A stretch of 64,000 nucleotides of DNA. Source: Candidatus Poribacteria bacterium (lineage in GTDB: Bacteria > Poribacteria > WGA-4E > WGA-3G). A program made the position numbers and the translations under genes. Below, one piece after another: positions 8,315 through 16,597 of the stretch. Within the stretch, counting starts at the first letter, position 1. Each line of letters opens with the position of its first letter. Location of the stretch: NCBI GenBank assembly GCA_022821065.1, contig JAJEEK010000056.1:1-64000 (forward strand), written 5' to 3'. The notes beneath the pieces were generated by a model. That model did no database searches. It was not told where the DNA came from and saw only the letters and a list, made by a program, of their open reading frames with translations.

Positions 8315-9103
8315 TTAGCGTCGGATGTGGGGTGCCTCCATGACTTCTCGCTGTTCGGGGGACATGTCCTGAATATAATCGGGATATGTGATTTGATGCG
8401 CGCCAGCACTGTAAGCCTGGAATCCGGGGCTGAACTTGTAGAGGAGTGCGCGGCGTTGGTGGTCCCCTTTCCACGGGAGCGTGCCGTGTGTCAAGGTCTC
8501 CGTGAAGATGACGGCATCGCCCGCCTTAGCGTTGACTTCAAGTACCAAATGCTGGTATTCCTCGTATCGCTTCATATTGCTCGGACACGGAAGATTTGCC
8601 TTGTGGCTTCCGGGGATAATAGCTAAACCGCCATCGCCGGGGCCTTCGTCAGCGAGCATGTATTCGACGACGGTCAAACCTGTGTATATTCTCCCGTATT
8701 TGAAGAAGTAGGCTTCGGAGAAGTTAGGACGCTCGATCCCGCCACCGTGTAGGGTTCCGCCTTCTGTCCCTTTCTCCATAGCAATTAGACCTGGCCCGTG
8801 GTCGAGTCGGTATTTTTTACCCAATACCTCTTCGAGATAGGGTTTAACGTTGGGATGTACAAGGAGATTTCGGAACGGTTCGCACCAGGGTTTCTCCCAT
8901 GCGAGCATACCGCCCATGTCCATCCGGTGTGCTGTGCCGACGAGTGCCGGTGAGCCACCTGCCAATGAGTTTTCGCGTTCTCTGAGTGCCTCAACGTGGT
9001 GGTCAATCGCGGCGTTACATTGCCCGACTTCTTCAGGAGTCAAAGCATTTTCGACGATGAGGAATCCAGTCAAATCGAATAGATATTTTTGATCTTCGTT
9101 CAT
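8315..9103 (-). CDS. phytanoyl-CoA dioxygenase-like protein with HxG in place of the expected HxD
   Basis: 'KYLFDLTGFLIVENALTPEEV', 'GGTLHGGGIERPN', 'DGGLAIIPGSHKANLPCP', 'TLTHGTLPWKGDHQRR'. Confidence 0.85.
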   Translation of the reverse strand: MNEDQKYLFDLTGFLIVENALTPEEVGQCNAAIDHHVEALRERENSLAGGSPALVGTAHRMDMGGMLAWEKPWCEPFRNLLVHPNVKPYLEEVLGKKYRLDHGPGLIAMEKGTEGGTLHGGGIERPNFSEAYFFKYGRIYTGLTVVEYMLADEGPGDGGLAIIPGSHKANLPCPSNMKRYEEYQHLVLEVNAKAGDAVIFTETLTHGTLPWKGDHQRRALLYKFSPGFQAYSAGAHQITYPDYIQDMSPEQREVMEAPHIRR

Positions 9104-9334
9104 CGTTGTTCTCCTGTTATGGGATTACGACTTCGTTTTCTCATGTTAGCAGGGCGGCGAAAGTGTGTCAAGGAAAAAGTGGAGGACTGTTGGCTGACCG
9201 CTGATGGCTAATTCGCGCTTGCTTTTTTTCTGACTTGTGTGTATAATGCGTTTATGTAGGATTTTTAGTCTTTTCGTATTCGGTCGTAACGACACAACAA
9301 TTGTGCTGCGCTGCTGCATTGGAGGTGAAATAAA

Positions 9335-12058
9335 ATGGACATCACACATATTCAGAGACGACTCAATACTTATGTGCCGGACCTCAATGTTTCTTTCGAG
9401 CCGTTGCAAGGACAGCTTGCTGCTTTCATCCAATCCGAACGGGAGCAGTTAAAGACGCGTATCTTGAAAGGTGAAAGTGGGTTCGGTGCTTGCGAGCTCC
9501 ACACGCAGGTTTGGGATGCCGTTATTCAGAAAGTTTATGAGGTAGCCTCCTTTCAGATTCGGGATGAATTCCAGAAGCAGATTGATGTCCTGAGCCAACT
9601 TCCAGACGTTGATACGAACGACTTAGCCGCAGAATTAGAGGGATGGGCACCGGATGTCGCGCTCTATGGTGTCGGCAGTTATGGGAGAAACGAGCTCTGT
9701 TATTTTTCGGATGTAGATGTCATCTACACCTCCTCCGTGGACTTAGAAGATATTTACGATGAGAGTACGCTTGAGCTGATTCGATGGTTCTACGATTTTT
9801 TCGATAGTCTTCACTCAGTGATTCCGGGGTTTGAGTTTAGTTTTATCTATCGCCCGCTTGCGGATATCGCGAAGTGGAATTATCAAGATATGACGGCTTT
9901 GATTGATATGCGTTTTATTGCGGGTGATTCGACGCTGACGGAGCGTTTCCGGAAAGCCGTACACTCCGAAAAATCGGATATCTCTCTTGTGTTGGATCTT
10001 CTGAAATCGAAAGCGGATGCTTTCAAGGCGTCTGAGGATACGATCTATCTCAACCAACCGAATGTGAAAACGGGGAGAGGTGGCCTACGGACGCTGCAAT
10101 ATGCATTCTGGATATGTGGACTCCCGGATTTTACGTCAATTCCTGATCTCTATGAACGTTACGGTGACGAACAGTTGATACCGTCGCTTGATTTCACGTT
10201 CAAGGTCCGGAATCTTCTGCATGTGCTTGCTGACGCGCCGCATGATGATCTCTCTTATCATCCTGAAAAGGGGGATACACTGCAGGCAGAGATCGCGCGG
10301 GTGCTCGGATTGACGAAGGAAACAGACGAAGGTCGTTACGAGTTCATGGCTGAATACTACGCCAAAGCGAAATATTTACATTTCAAGTCGGAGTTGTTAA
10401 TTCGGAAGATGTTGGCGAACGGCATCCCAATTTCGGATGTCCTTGCGGCGAGTACCGACACCTTGTATTGCATCGATAACAACTTCGGTGAACTTGATGC
10501 GGATCAACTTTTCATCCTGTTCACCTACTTCCAACAATACGACTTTGAGATTGATGCGTCGCTTTCTACTTTCATTTCGCGTTATGTTCATGCGTTCGAT
10601 TGGGGTTCATTTCAGAAGCGGATGGCAGAACTGATAAACATCCCGGGTGATGTTGCGAAGACCCTCACCCGTCTCCATAGACTTGATATTCTTTCGCATC
10701 TTGGAGAGGGTGGTGCGCTTTTTGAAAGAGCGATGATGACACGGAGTGAACGCAGTCTGGATCCGTATACGGTTGGGAAACATACGCTGGTTGCGATTAG
10801 TTACCTCGATGAAATCCGTCAAACGGAGTCGAGTAGTCCATTTGGTGCGGCAGGCGGTTTTGGTTCACCGGCAGCACCATCCCCGGCTTCTGAATTGGAG
10901 GATCTCAATACAGCGTTCCGCTCGCTTTCAGACCCAAGTACGCTCTATATGGCACTTTTTCTCCATGATATAGACAAGCCGGACCCAACCCATCCGGCGA
11001 CAGGTGCTGAAAAAGCGGAGCATATCGCTCCCGAATTCGGGTTCAACACCCAACAGACAGACGATATCTGCTTCCTGATACGCGAACACCTGAGGATGAT
11101 AGATTTGGCACGCTATCACCATTGGGACGAAAGTGCTATTGTCGAATTCTGTAAGAAAGTTAACTCGTTGGAACGTTTAACTGCGCTGTATCTTCTCACT
11201 TACTGCGATTCCAAAGCCAACGGTTCACAGAATTTCAGCCATGTTGTTAAGCATAACCTGAAAAGTTTATATGAGGCGGCGCGTACCCGTTTTGTCGGTC
11301 AAGAGGAGACACAGTGGGGTGCCTTCGCGCCGGTTGAAGAATTTCAGCAATTTCTTCATCACATGCCGGTCTCTTACCGTATTAGTGTTTCTCCGCCGGA
11401 GATCGCCATGCATATACAGATGACGACCCAAGCGGAAGCCGCTGCGGTGGCGGACGGAGATACGACTGCAATTACGGGGATCGTCCAATTTGTGGATCGT
11501 CCCGGATTTACAGAACTGCATCTGTGTAGTCCGAGCCGAATCGGTAAATTGCACACAGTGAGTGGGCTCTTCTATGCCAACGGTATAGATGTCCGCGATG
11601 CACGTGTCTATACGAAACAGGACACGAATATTGAACTGGAGATTTACCGACTTGTTCACCAACCGCCGCATCATCGCGGTGAACCGATGCCGCTTGACGA
11701 AGAGCTCAAGAGGGACATCGATTTTGATGTCCGGAGTCTCCTTGCCGAGGAATCGACACTTGAGCAGATTTTTGAGAAGCACTACGTCAATCTTAACGAG
11801 ACATGGGAGGTAGACGAGGTCACTGTTGAGACAGCGCGTAGTTATTCTGAGATCGTTGTCGTTGGAGAGGAAAAGGTTGGATTCCTCCACTACTTTAGCG
11901 GTATCTTAGCGCAACTCGGACTAAATGTTGAGATGTGTAAATGTTCAGGATTAGGCGGACAAGCGATTGACCGGTTCTACGTCCAACCGGTGGCTGACCC
12001 GAAAGCAGTGCACACAGATATTACAGCGGCATTGGAATCCGAGAATGGAGGCATTTAA
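9335..12058 (+). CDS. GlnD-like [protein-PII] uridylyltransferase/uridylyl-removing enzyme homolog (nucleotidyltransferase, HD, ACT domains)
   Basis: 'YGVGSYGRNELCYFSDVDVIYTS', 'LIDMRFIAGD', HD motif 'LFLHDIDKPDPTHP', two C-terminal ACT-like segments. Confidence 0.85.
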   Translation: MDITHIQRRLNTYVPDLNVSFEPLQGQLAAFIQSEREQLKTRILKGESGFGACELHTQVWDAVIQKVYEVASFQIRDEFQKQIDVLSQLPDVDTNDLAAELEGWAPDVALYGVGSYGRNELCYFSDVDVIYTSSVDLEDIYDESTLELIRWFYDFFDSLHSVIPGFEFSFIYRPLADIAKWNYQDMTALIDMRFIAGDSTLTERFRKAVHSEKSDISLVLDLLKSKADAFKASEDTIYLNQPNVKTGRGGLRTLQYAFWICGLPDFTSIPDLYERYGDEQLIPSLDFTFKVRNLLHVLADAPHDDLSYHPEKGDTLQAEIARVLGLTKETDEGRYEFMAEYYAKAKYLHFKSELLIRKMLANGIPISDVLAASTDTLYCIDNNFGELDADQLFILFTYFQQYDFEIDASLSTFISRYVHAFDWGSFQKRMAELINIPGDVAKTLTRLHRLDILSHLGEGGALFERAMMTRSERSLDPYTVGKHTLVAISYLDEIRQTESSSPFGAAGGFGSPAAPSPASELEDLNTAFRSLSDPSTLYMALFLHDIDKPDPTHPATGAEKAEHIAPEFGFNTQQTDDICFLIREHLRMIDLARYHHWDESAIVEFCKKVNSLERLTALYLLTYCDSKANGSQNFSHVVKHNLKSLYEAARTRFVGQEETQWGAFAPVEEFQQFLHHMPVSYRISVSPPEIAMHIQMTTQAEAAAVADGDTTAITGIVQFVDRPGFTELHLCSPSRIGKLHTVSGLFYANGIDVRDARVYTKQDTNIELEIYRLVHQPPHHRGEPMPLDEELKRDIDFDVRSLLAEESTLEQIFEKHYVNLNETWEVDEVTVETARSYSEIVVVGEEKVGFLHYFSGILAQLGLNVEMCKCSGLGGQAIDRFYVQPVADPKAVHTDITAALESENGGI

Positions 12059-12153
12059 AGTTTCTAAGTCTCACGTAGGGGTTGGGTAACGCAGCCCCTA
12101 CACATCACTTCTGTGGAAAAACAAACTGGATTGACAGCAAGGAACAGAAAAAA

Positions 12154-12903
12154 ATGAAGCAACGTGTGTTAATTACAGGCGCAGCTGGTGCTGTCGGCAC
12201 CGCGCTCTGGAAAGCGTGGGAAGAACAGGATACCTATAGATTAACATTGATGGATATTAACCCGATTACGGATGCGAGTTCCCGCGTCGTACAGGCGGAT
12301 ATTCGGGACTATGCAGCGATGCATGAACTGTGTCGTGATCAGGATGTCTTGGTGCATCTCGCTTATATCCGTCAAGATTCAGTTGCGAAGGTGCCGGATG
12401 AAGTTAGCGACATCGGGGCATCTATGAATATATTTGAAGCGGCACGAGAAGGCGGTATCCAGAAGATTGTGTATGCCAGTACGAATCATGTATCGGGCTG
12501 GAACGAGCGGTTGAGTTCGCCCCCTCGGTTCTCAACGGGAGATCAGTTCCGTCCTGATGGGTGGTACGGTGCGATGAAGGGGATGGCGGAAATCGCAGGG
12601 CGGTATCTCGTTGACGCGTACGATATGCGGTTCATCAGTATCCGTATCGGGAGTTTCAACGGCACTTATGAACCGAGCGGGATTCGACACTGTAGCACAC
12701 TCCTGACCCCGCGAGATTGTGTTCAACTCTTCGGTTTGGCTGTCGATTACGAGGGGCCAGTCAAGTATCTCATTACTTACGGACGCTCGGCAAATTCTGA
12801 CGGGTATCAGCAGAGTTATCTCGATATTAGTGGCGCCGTTGAGGTATTAGGGTATCAACCGCAGGATAATTTGGTTAAAACACACCTTCAGAAATTTCTG
12901 TAA
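12154..12903 (+). CDS. NAD-dependent epimerase/dehydratase (uronate dehydrogenase-like)
   Basis: start at atgaagcaacgtgtg; 'RVLITGAAGAVGTAL', 'VYASTNHVSGW', 'WYGAMKGMAE' (YxxxK). Confidence 0.88.
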   Translation: MKQRVLITGAAGAVGTALWKAWEEQDTYRLTLMDINPITDASSRVVQADIRDYAAMHELCRDQDVLVHLAYIRQDSVAKVPDEVSDIGASMNIFEAAREGGIQKIVYASTNHVSGWNERLSSPPRFSTGDQFRPDGWYGAMKGMAEIAGRYLVDAYDMRFISIRIGSFNGTYEPSGIRHCSTLLTPRDCVQLFGLAVDYEGPVKYLITYGRSANSDGYQQSYLDISGAVEVLGYQPQDNLVKTHLQKFL

Positions 12904-13006
12904 GCATTTTAATTAGCCAACGAATGTTGGACAGGCAGACTGGATATAAGGGAAACAACGTTGTTTTCAGAGATACCGTAAACGAATCGCAAGGTAAGTT
13001 AAAAGA

Positions 13007-13711
13007 ATGCGCGAAAACCCCAATTACAACGAAATCTACTACCAGCATACGACTTCCCATTCCCAAGTCATTGACATTTTAACAGAACAGGTTATTCCAC
13101 TCAGCGAGTTAGAGGGACCGATGGATTGGGAACGGTTCTTTGGGAACACTTATCCAGTGGAGATAGAGATCGGATCCGGTAAAGGACGTTTCCTGCTTGA
13201 GGCATCAAAACGGCATCCGCAGGTTAACTATATCGGCGTAGAACGGGCGCAGAAATATGTGGAAGTGACGCGTGAGCGATTTGAGAAACATATCCGACAT
13301 TTTAGTGTCGATAGAACGTCCGGGACGTTCTCGAATGTCCGACTCGTGCGGACAGATGCCAACTACTTTTTGACACGATACGTGCCTGAGACATCCGTGC
13401 AAGCGTATCATATCTATTTCCCGGATCCGTGGCCTCGGAAACGGCAGCGGAAACGACGGATCTTTCGGAATCGAGACTTCTTGGAAGCCTTGACACGGAC
13501 ACTCAATTCAGGGGATGGTAGACTCTATATCGTGACCGACCATGCGGAATACTTTCAAGAGATTCAGGAACGGCTTGCGGGTTTGTCCGTCCTTCGTCCG
13601 ATGGATGCCTCTCTCAGGCCGGACAGCGATATTACGACGCACTATGAGGCGAAGTATGTTTTGGAGGGTAGAGCAATCTATCGAGCGGTGTATGAGAAAG
13701 CCGCGTCTTAG
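13007..13711 (+). CDS. trmB: tRNA (guanine-N7-)-methyltransferase
   Basis: 'VEIEIGSGKGRFLLEASKRHPQVNYIGVERAQKY', 'YHIYFPDPWPRKRQRKRRI'. Confidence 0.93.
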   Translation: MRENPNYNEIYYQHTTSHSQVIDILTEQVIPLSELEGPMDWERFFGNTYPVEIEIGSGKGRFLLEASKRHPQVNYIGVERAQKYVEVTRERFEKHIRHFSVDRTSGTFSNVRLVRTDANYFLTRYVPETSVQAYHIYFPDPWPRKRQRKRRIFRNRDFLEALTRTLNSGDGRLYIVTDHAEYFQEIQERLAGLSVLRPMDASLRPDSDITTHYEAKYVLEGRAIYRAVYEKAAS

Positions 13712-13758
13712 GACACAACCGCCAGAGCGTGCCACAGACTGATACGGAGATGTAAAAG

Positions 13759-15633
13759 ATGACAGCAGAACAACGTGGTAAAACGATCCCTGAATTGTGG
13801 CAGTCGCTTCCGAATGTGCCCGGGGTGTATCTGATGAAGGCATCCGATGGTACTGTCATCTACGTCGGAAAAGCGGTTCGCTTGCGGACGCGTGTGCGGT
13901 CTTATTTCGGCGAAGCTCGCAAGCCAAAACTTGCTGTCAGAAGTCGCGAGAAGTCGGTACATGCCTTGACTTCGCAGATGATGCGATATGTTACCGAGAT
14001 TGATTATATCGTCACAGAGACAGAGGTGGAAGCACTGATTCTGGAAAACAATCTCATCAAGGCGCACCAACCCCGCTACAACGTGAAGCTGAAAGACGAT
14101 AAACGCTATCCGTACCTACGCGTGACGACAAACGAACCTTTTCCACGTATCCACATTACGCGCACAGCCGAGAACGATGGAAGCCGATATTTCGGTCCAT
14201 TCGTTCATGTCCGTTCAACCCGACAGGTGCTTAAACAGTTGACGAAGTTTTTTCCGATCCGTACCTGTACCCTGCCGCTGACGAAAACAGGCAACAGGTA
14301 CCGAGTCTGCTTGGATTACCATATCGGTCGGTGTCCTGGTCCTTGTGCCGATAAAATAGATGCCAAAGATTATGACGGTATTGTTCGGAAGGTGTGTCAG
14401 TTCCTGAGTGGGAATACGGATGCCGTTGTTAAGGATTTGACGGAACAGATGCAAGCCGCGGCGGAATCCCTCGATTTTGAAACAGCAGCGAAGCATCGGG
14501 ATACACTTAAAGACGTTCAGCAGGCGATTACAACACAGAATATAGATAGTGTCTCTGCTGCGGATGAGGATGTTATCGGTATCGCAGCGCGGACGGATAT
14601 TGCCTGTGTTCAGCTGTTGCGTGTGCGTGATGGCAAACTTCTTGAACGTGAACACTACTATCTTAACGATGCGGACCCGGACTCGCTCGCGACGGCGTTA
14701 GGTGCTTTCATTTCGCAGTATTACCAGAACGCAGTGTTTGTGCCTAAGACGATTGTTTTACCGATGCAAATTGAATCGGTAGAACTGATCGAAAACTGGC
14801 TTAGCGAAAAACGTGGGAGTCGTGTCGGGTTGCTTATGCCGAGAGCCGGTAGACTCCGGAAATTACAGATTTTAGCCTCAAAGAATGCCGAGATACTTCT
14901 GACACAGCGTGAACAGAACGTGGTGTATAGCGGCGGTGCGGAACCTGCCCTCGTTGAACTCCAAGAACTGCTTGCTTTGAAACACCCGATCAGGCGGATT
15001 GAGGCGTACGATATTTCCAACCTTGGTGATCGGTTTGCTGTCGGGTCGATGGTGGTCTTAGAAGACGGGCAACCGGCTTCATCGGAATATCGTCGGTTCA
15101 GGATCCGATCGGTTGAAGGGCAGAACGATTTTGCGATGATGCAAGAGGTGCTCGTCCGCCGGTTCCGTCGCGCCCTTGACGACGATGAGAAATTTAATAA
15201 GCTGCCGGATCTCATGCTGATTGATGGTGGGAAAGGGCAGCTGAGTGCGGCGCAAGCGGCTATGAAAACCTTCGCGTCCTCTCAACTTCCCGATATTCCG
15301 ATGATCGCATTGGCGAAACGGATTGAGGAGATTTTTGTGCCGGGTCAATCGGAACCGATTGTGTTGCGGGAAGATAACCCGACCTTACATACGATCCAAC
15401 GTCTGCGAGATGAGGCGCACCGGTTCGCGGTAACTTACCATCGACGCCTCCGACAGAAATCGCTGAGTGAATCGGTACTCGACGAAATTCCGAACATCGG
15501 TCCAAAGCGTAAACAGGCACTGCTTCAGCATTTCGGTTCTATTGATGCCATCCGTGAAGCGAGCCTTGACGGTCTGCTCTCCGTGAAAGGGATTCCACGG
15601 AGCGTCGCTGAGAATATTCGGAAGCACCTCTGA
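13759..15633 (+). CDS. uvrC: excinuclease ABC subunit C
   Basis: GIY-YIG 'PNVPGVYLMKASDGTVIYVGKAVRLRTRVRSYF', UVR segment, 'IEAYDISNLGDRFAVGSMVV', C-terminal HhH. Confidence 0.97.
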   Translation: MTAEQRGKTIPELWQSLPNVPGVYLMKASDGTVIYVGKAVRLRTRVRSYFGEARKPKLAVRSREKSVHALTSQMMRYVTEIDYIVTETEVEALILENNLIKAHQPRYNVKLKDDKRYPYLRVTTNEPFPRIHITRTAENDGSRYFGPFVHVRSTRQVLKQLTKFFPIRTCTLPLTKTGNRYRVCLDYHIGRCPGPCADKIDAKDYDGIVRKVCQFLSGNTDAVVKDLTEQMQAAAESLDFETAAKHRDTLKDVQQAITTQNIDSVSAADEDVIGIAARTDIACVQLLRVRDGKLLEREHYYLNDADPDSLATALGAFISQYYQNAVFVPKTIVLPMQIESVELIENWLSEKRGSRVGLLMPRAGRLRKLQILASKNAEILLTQREQNVVYSGGAEPALVELQELLALKHPIRRIEAYDISNLGDRFAVGSMVVLEDGQPASSEYRRFRIRSVEGQNDFAMMQEVLVRRFRRALDDDEKFNKLPDLMLIDGGKGQLSAAQAAMKTFASSQLPDIPMIALAKRIEEIFVPGQSEPIVLREDNPTLHTIQRLRDEAHRFAVTYHRRLRQKSLSESVLDEIPNIGPKRKQALLQHFGSIDAIREASLDGLLSVKGIPRSVAENIRKHL

Positions 15634-15885
15634 ACGTTGCACACTATAGAGATTGTAGATTTTCCTGCACAGATTTGGGCAACGTTGTTACTGAGGCTGC
15701 ACGGATTCGTGCAATTTCAATGTAATTCGGCGAGGTTACAAGCCTCACCTGAATAGAAAGGGTTTTACTATATTGGCATGTTACTTGCAACAATACTCTA
15801 CAGTGCGCGGATTTTATAGGTTGGGTTGAACGGTGAAAAAAATAAGTTTTTGAGGTTTTGAGTATACAAGAACAGGGAGGCGCGC

Positions 15886-16461
15886 ATGTCAACGCTTGCA
15901 GCACAAACATATTTGACCCCAACAGAATACATCGATGTGGAACGCAAGGCAGTTACCAAAAACGAGTATCTGAGCGGACGGATCGTCGCGATGTCAGGGG
16001 CGAGTAACGCCCACAATATTATTACAATGAATACAGCCAATCAATTGTACAACCAATTGGTGGATCGGGATTGCCTCGTCTACGCCAGCGATATGCGCGT
16101 TCGAGTGCAGGATCCTGTTTCCTACTTTTATCCAGACGTTACAGTTGTTTGTGGGGAGCCACGTTTTGAAGACGACGTTTTTGACACGCTCCTTAACCCA
16201 GCTGTCGTGATAGAAGTCCTTTCACCTTCAACAGCAGCCTACGACCGGCGTGAGAAATTTACACCGTATCAACAGATTGCGTCGTTGAAAGAATACATCC
16301 TGATTTCGCAAAGTCGGATGCATGTGGCACATCACCTCCGGCAAGAAAACCAATGGCATGCAACCGAATTTCAAGAATTTGACGATGTGGTATCCGTCGC
16401 TTCAATTGAATGTGAGCTCCTCTTAGGTCAGATTTACAGACGTGTCACATTCTCGGACTGA
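15886..16461 (+). CDS. Uma2-family (DUF820) putative endonuclease
   Basis: 'YLTPTEYIDVERKAVTKNEYLSGRIVAMSGAS', 'YFYPDVTVVCGEP', 'VVIEVLSPSTAAYDRREKFTPYQQIASLKEYILI'. Confidence 0.93.
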   Translation: MSTLAAQTYLTPTEYIDVERKAVTKNEYLSGRIVAMSGASNAHNIITMNTANQLYNQLVDRDCLVYASDMRVRVQDPVSYFYPDVTVVCGEPRFEDDVFDTLLNPAVVIEVLSPSTAAYDRREKFTPYQQIASLKEYILISQSRMHVAHHLRQENQWHATEFQEFDDVVSVASIECELLLGQIYRRVTFSD

Positions 16462-16476
16462 ACTGAGCGAGTACGC

Positions 16477-16592
16477 AGTTAACAGTTAACAGTTAACAAC
16501 TTGTGTCTATAACACTCACTGTAACTGCCATAATAAACCTCTTAACTGAAAACTGAAAGGCAACGCAGTTGCCGTACTGAAAACTGAAAACT
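16477..16592. repeat. degenerate heptamer array (AGTTAAC x3, then ACTGAAA x4 around a short palindrome)
   Basis: agttaacagttaacagttaacaac ... aactgaaaactgaaaggcaacgcagttgccgtactgaaaactgaaaac, ending just before the ATG at 16598. Confidence 0.8.
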
Positions 16593-16597
16593 TCAAC

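Noticed and set aside
11267-11890. 207-aa minus-strand ORF inside the GlnD-like gene
   Set aside because: Shadow ORF; the plus-strand frame carries the conserved domains.
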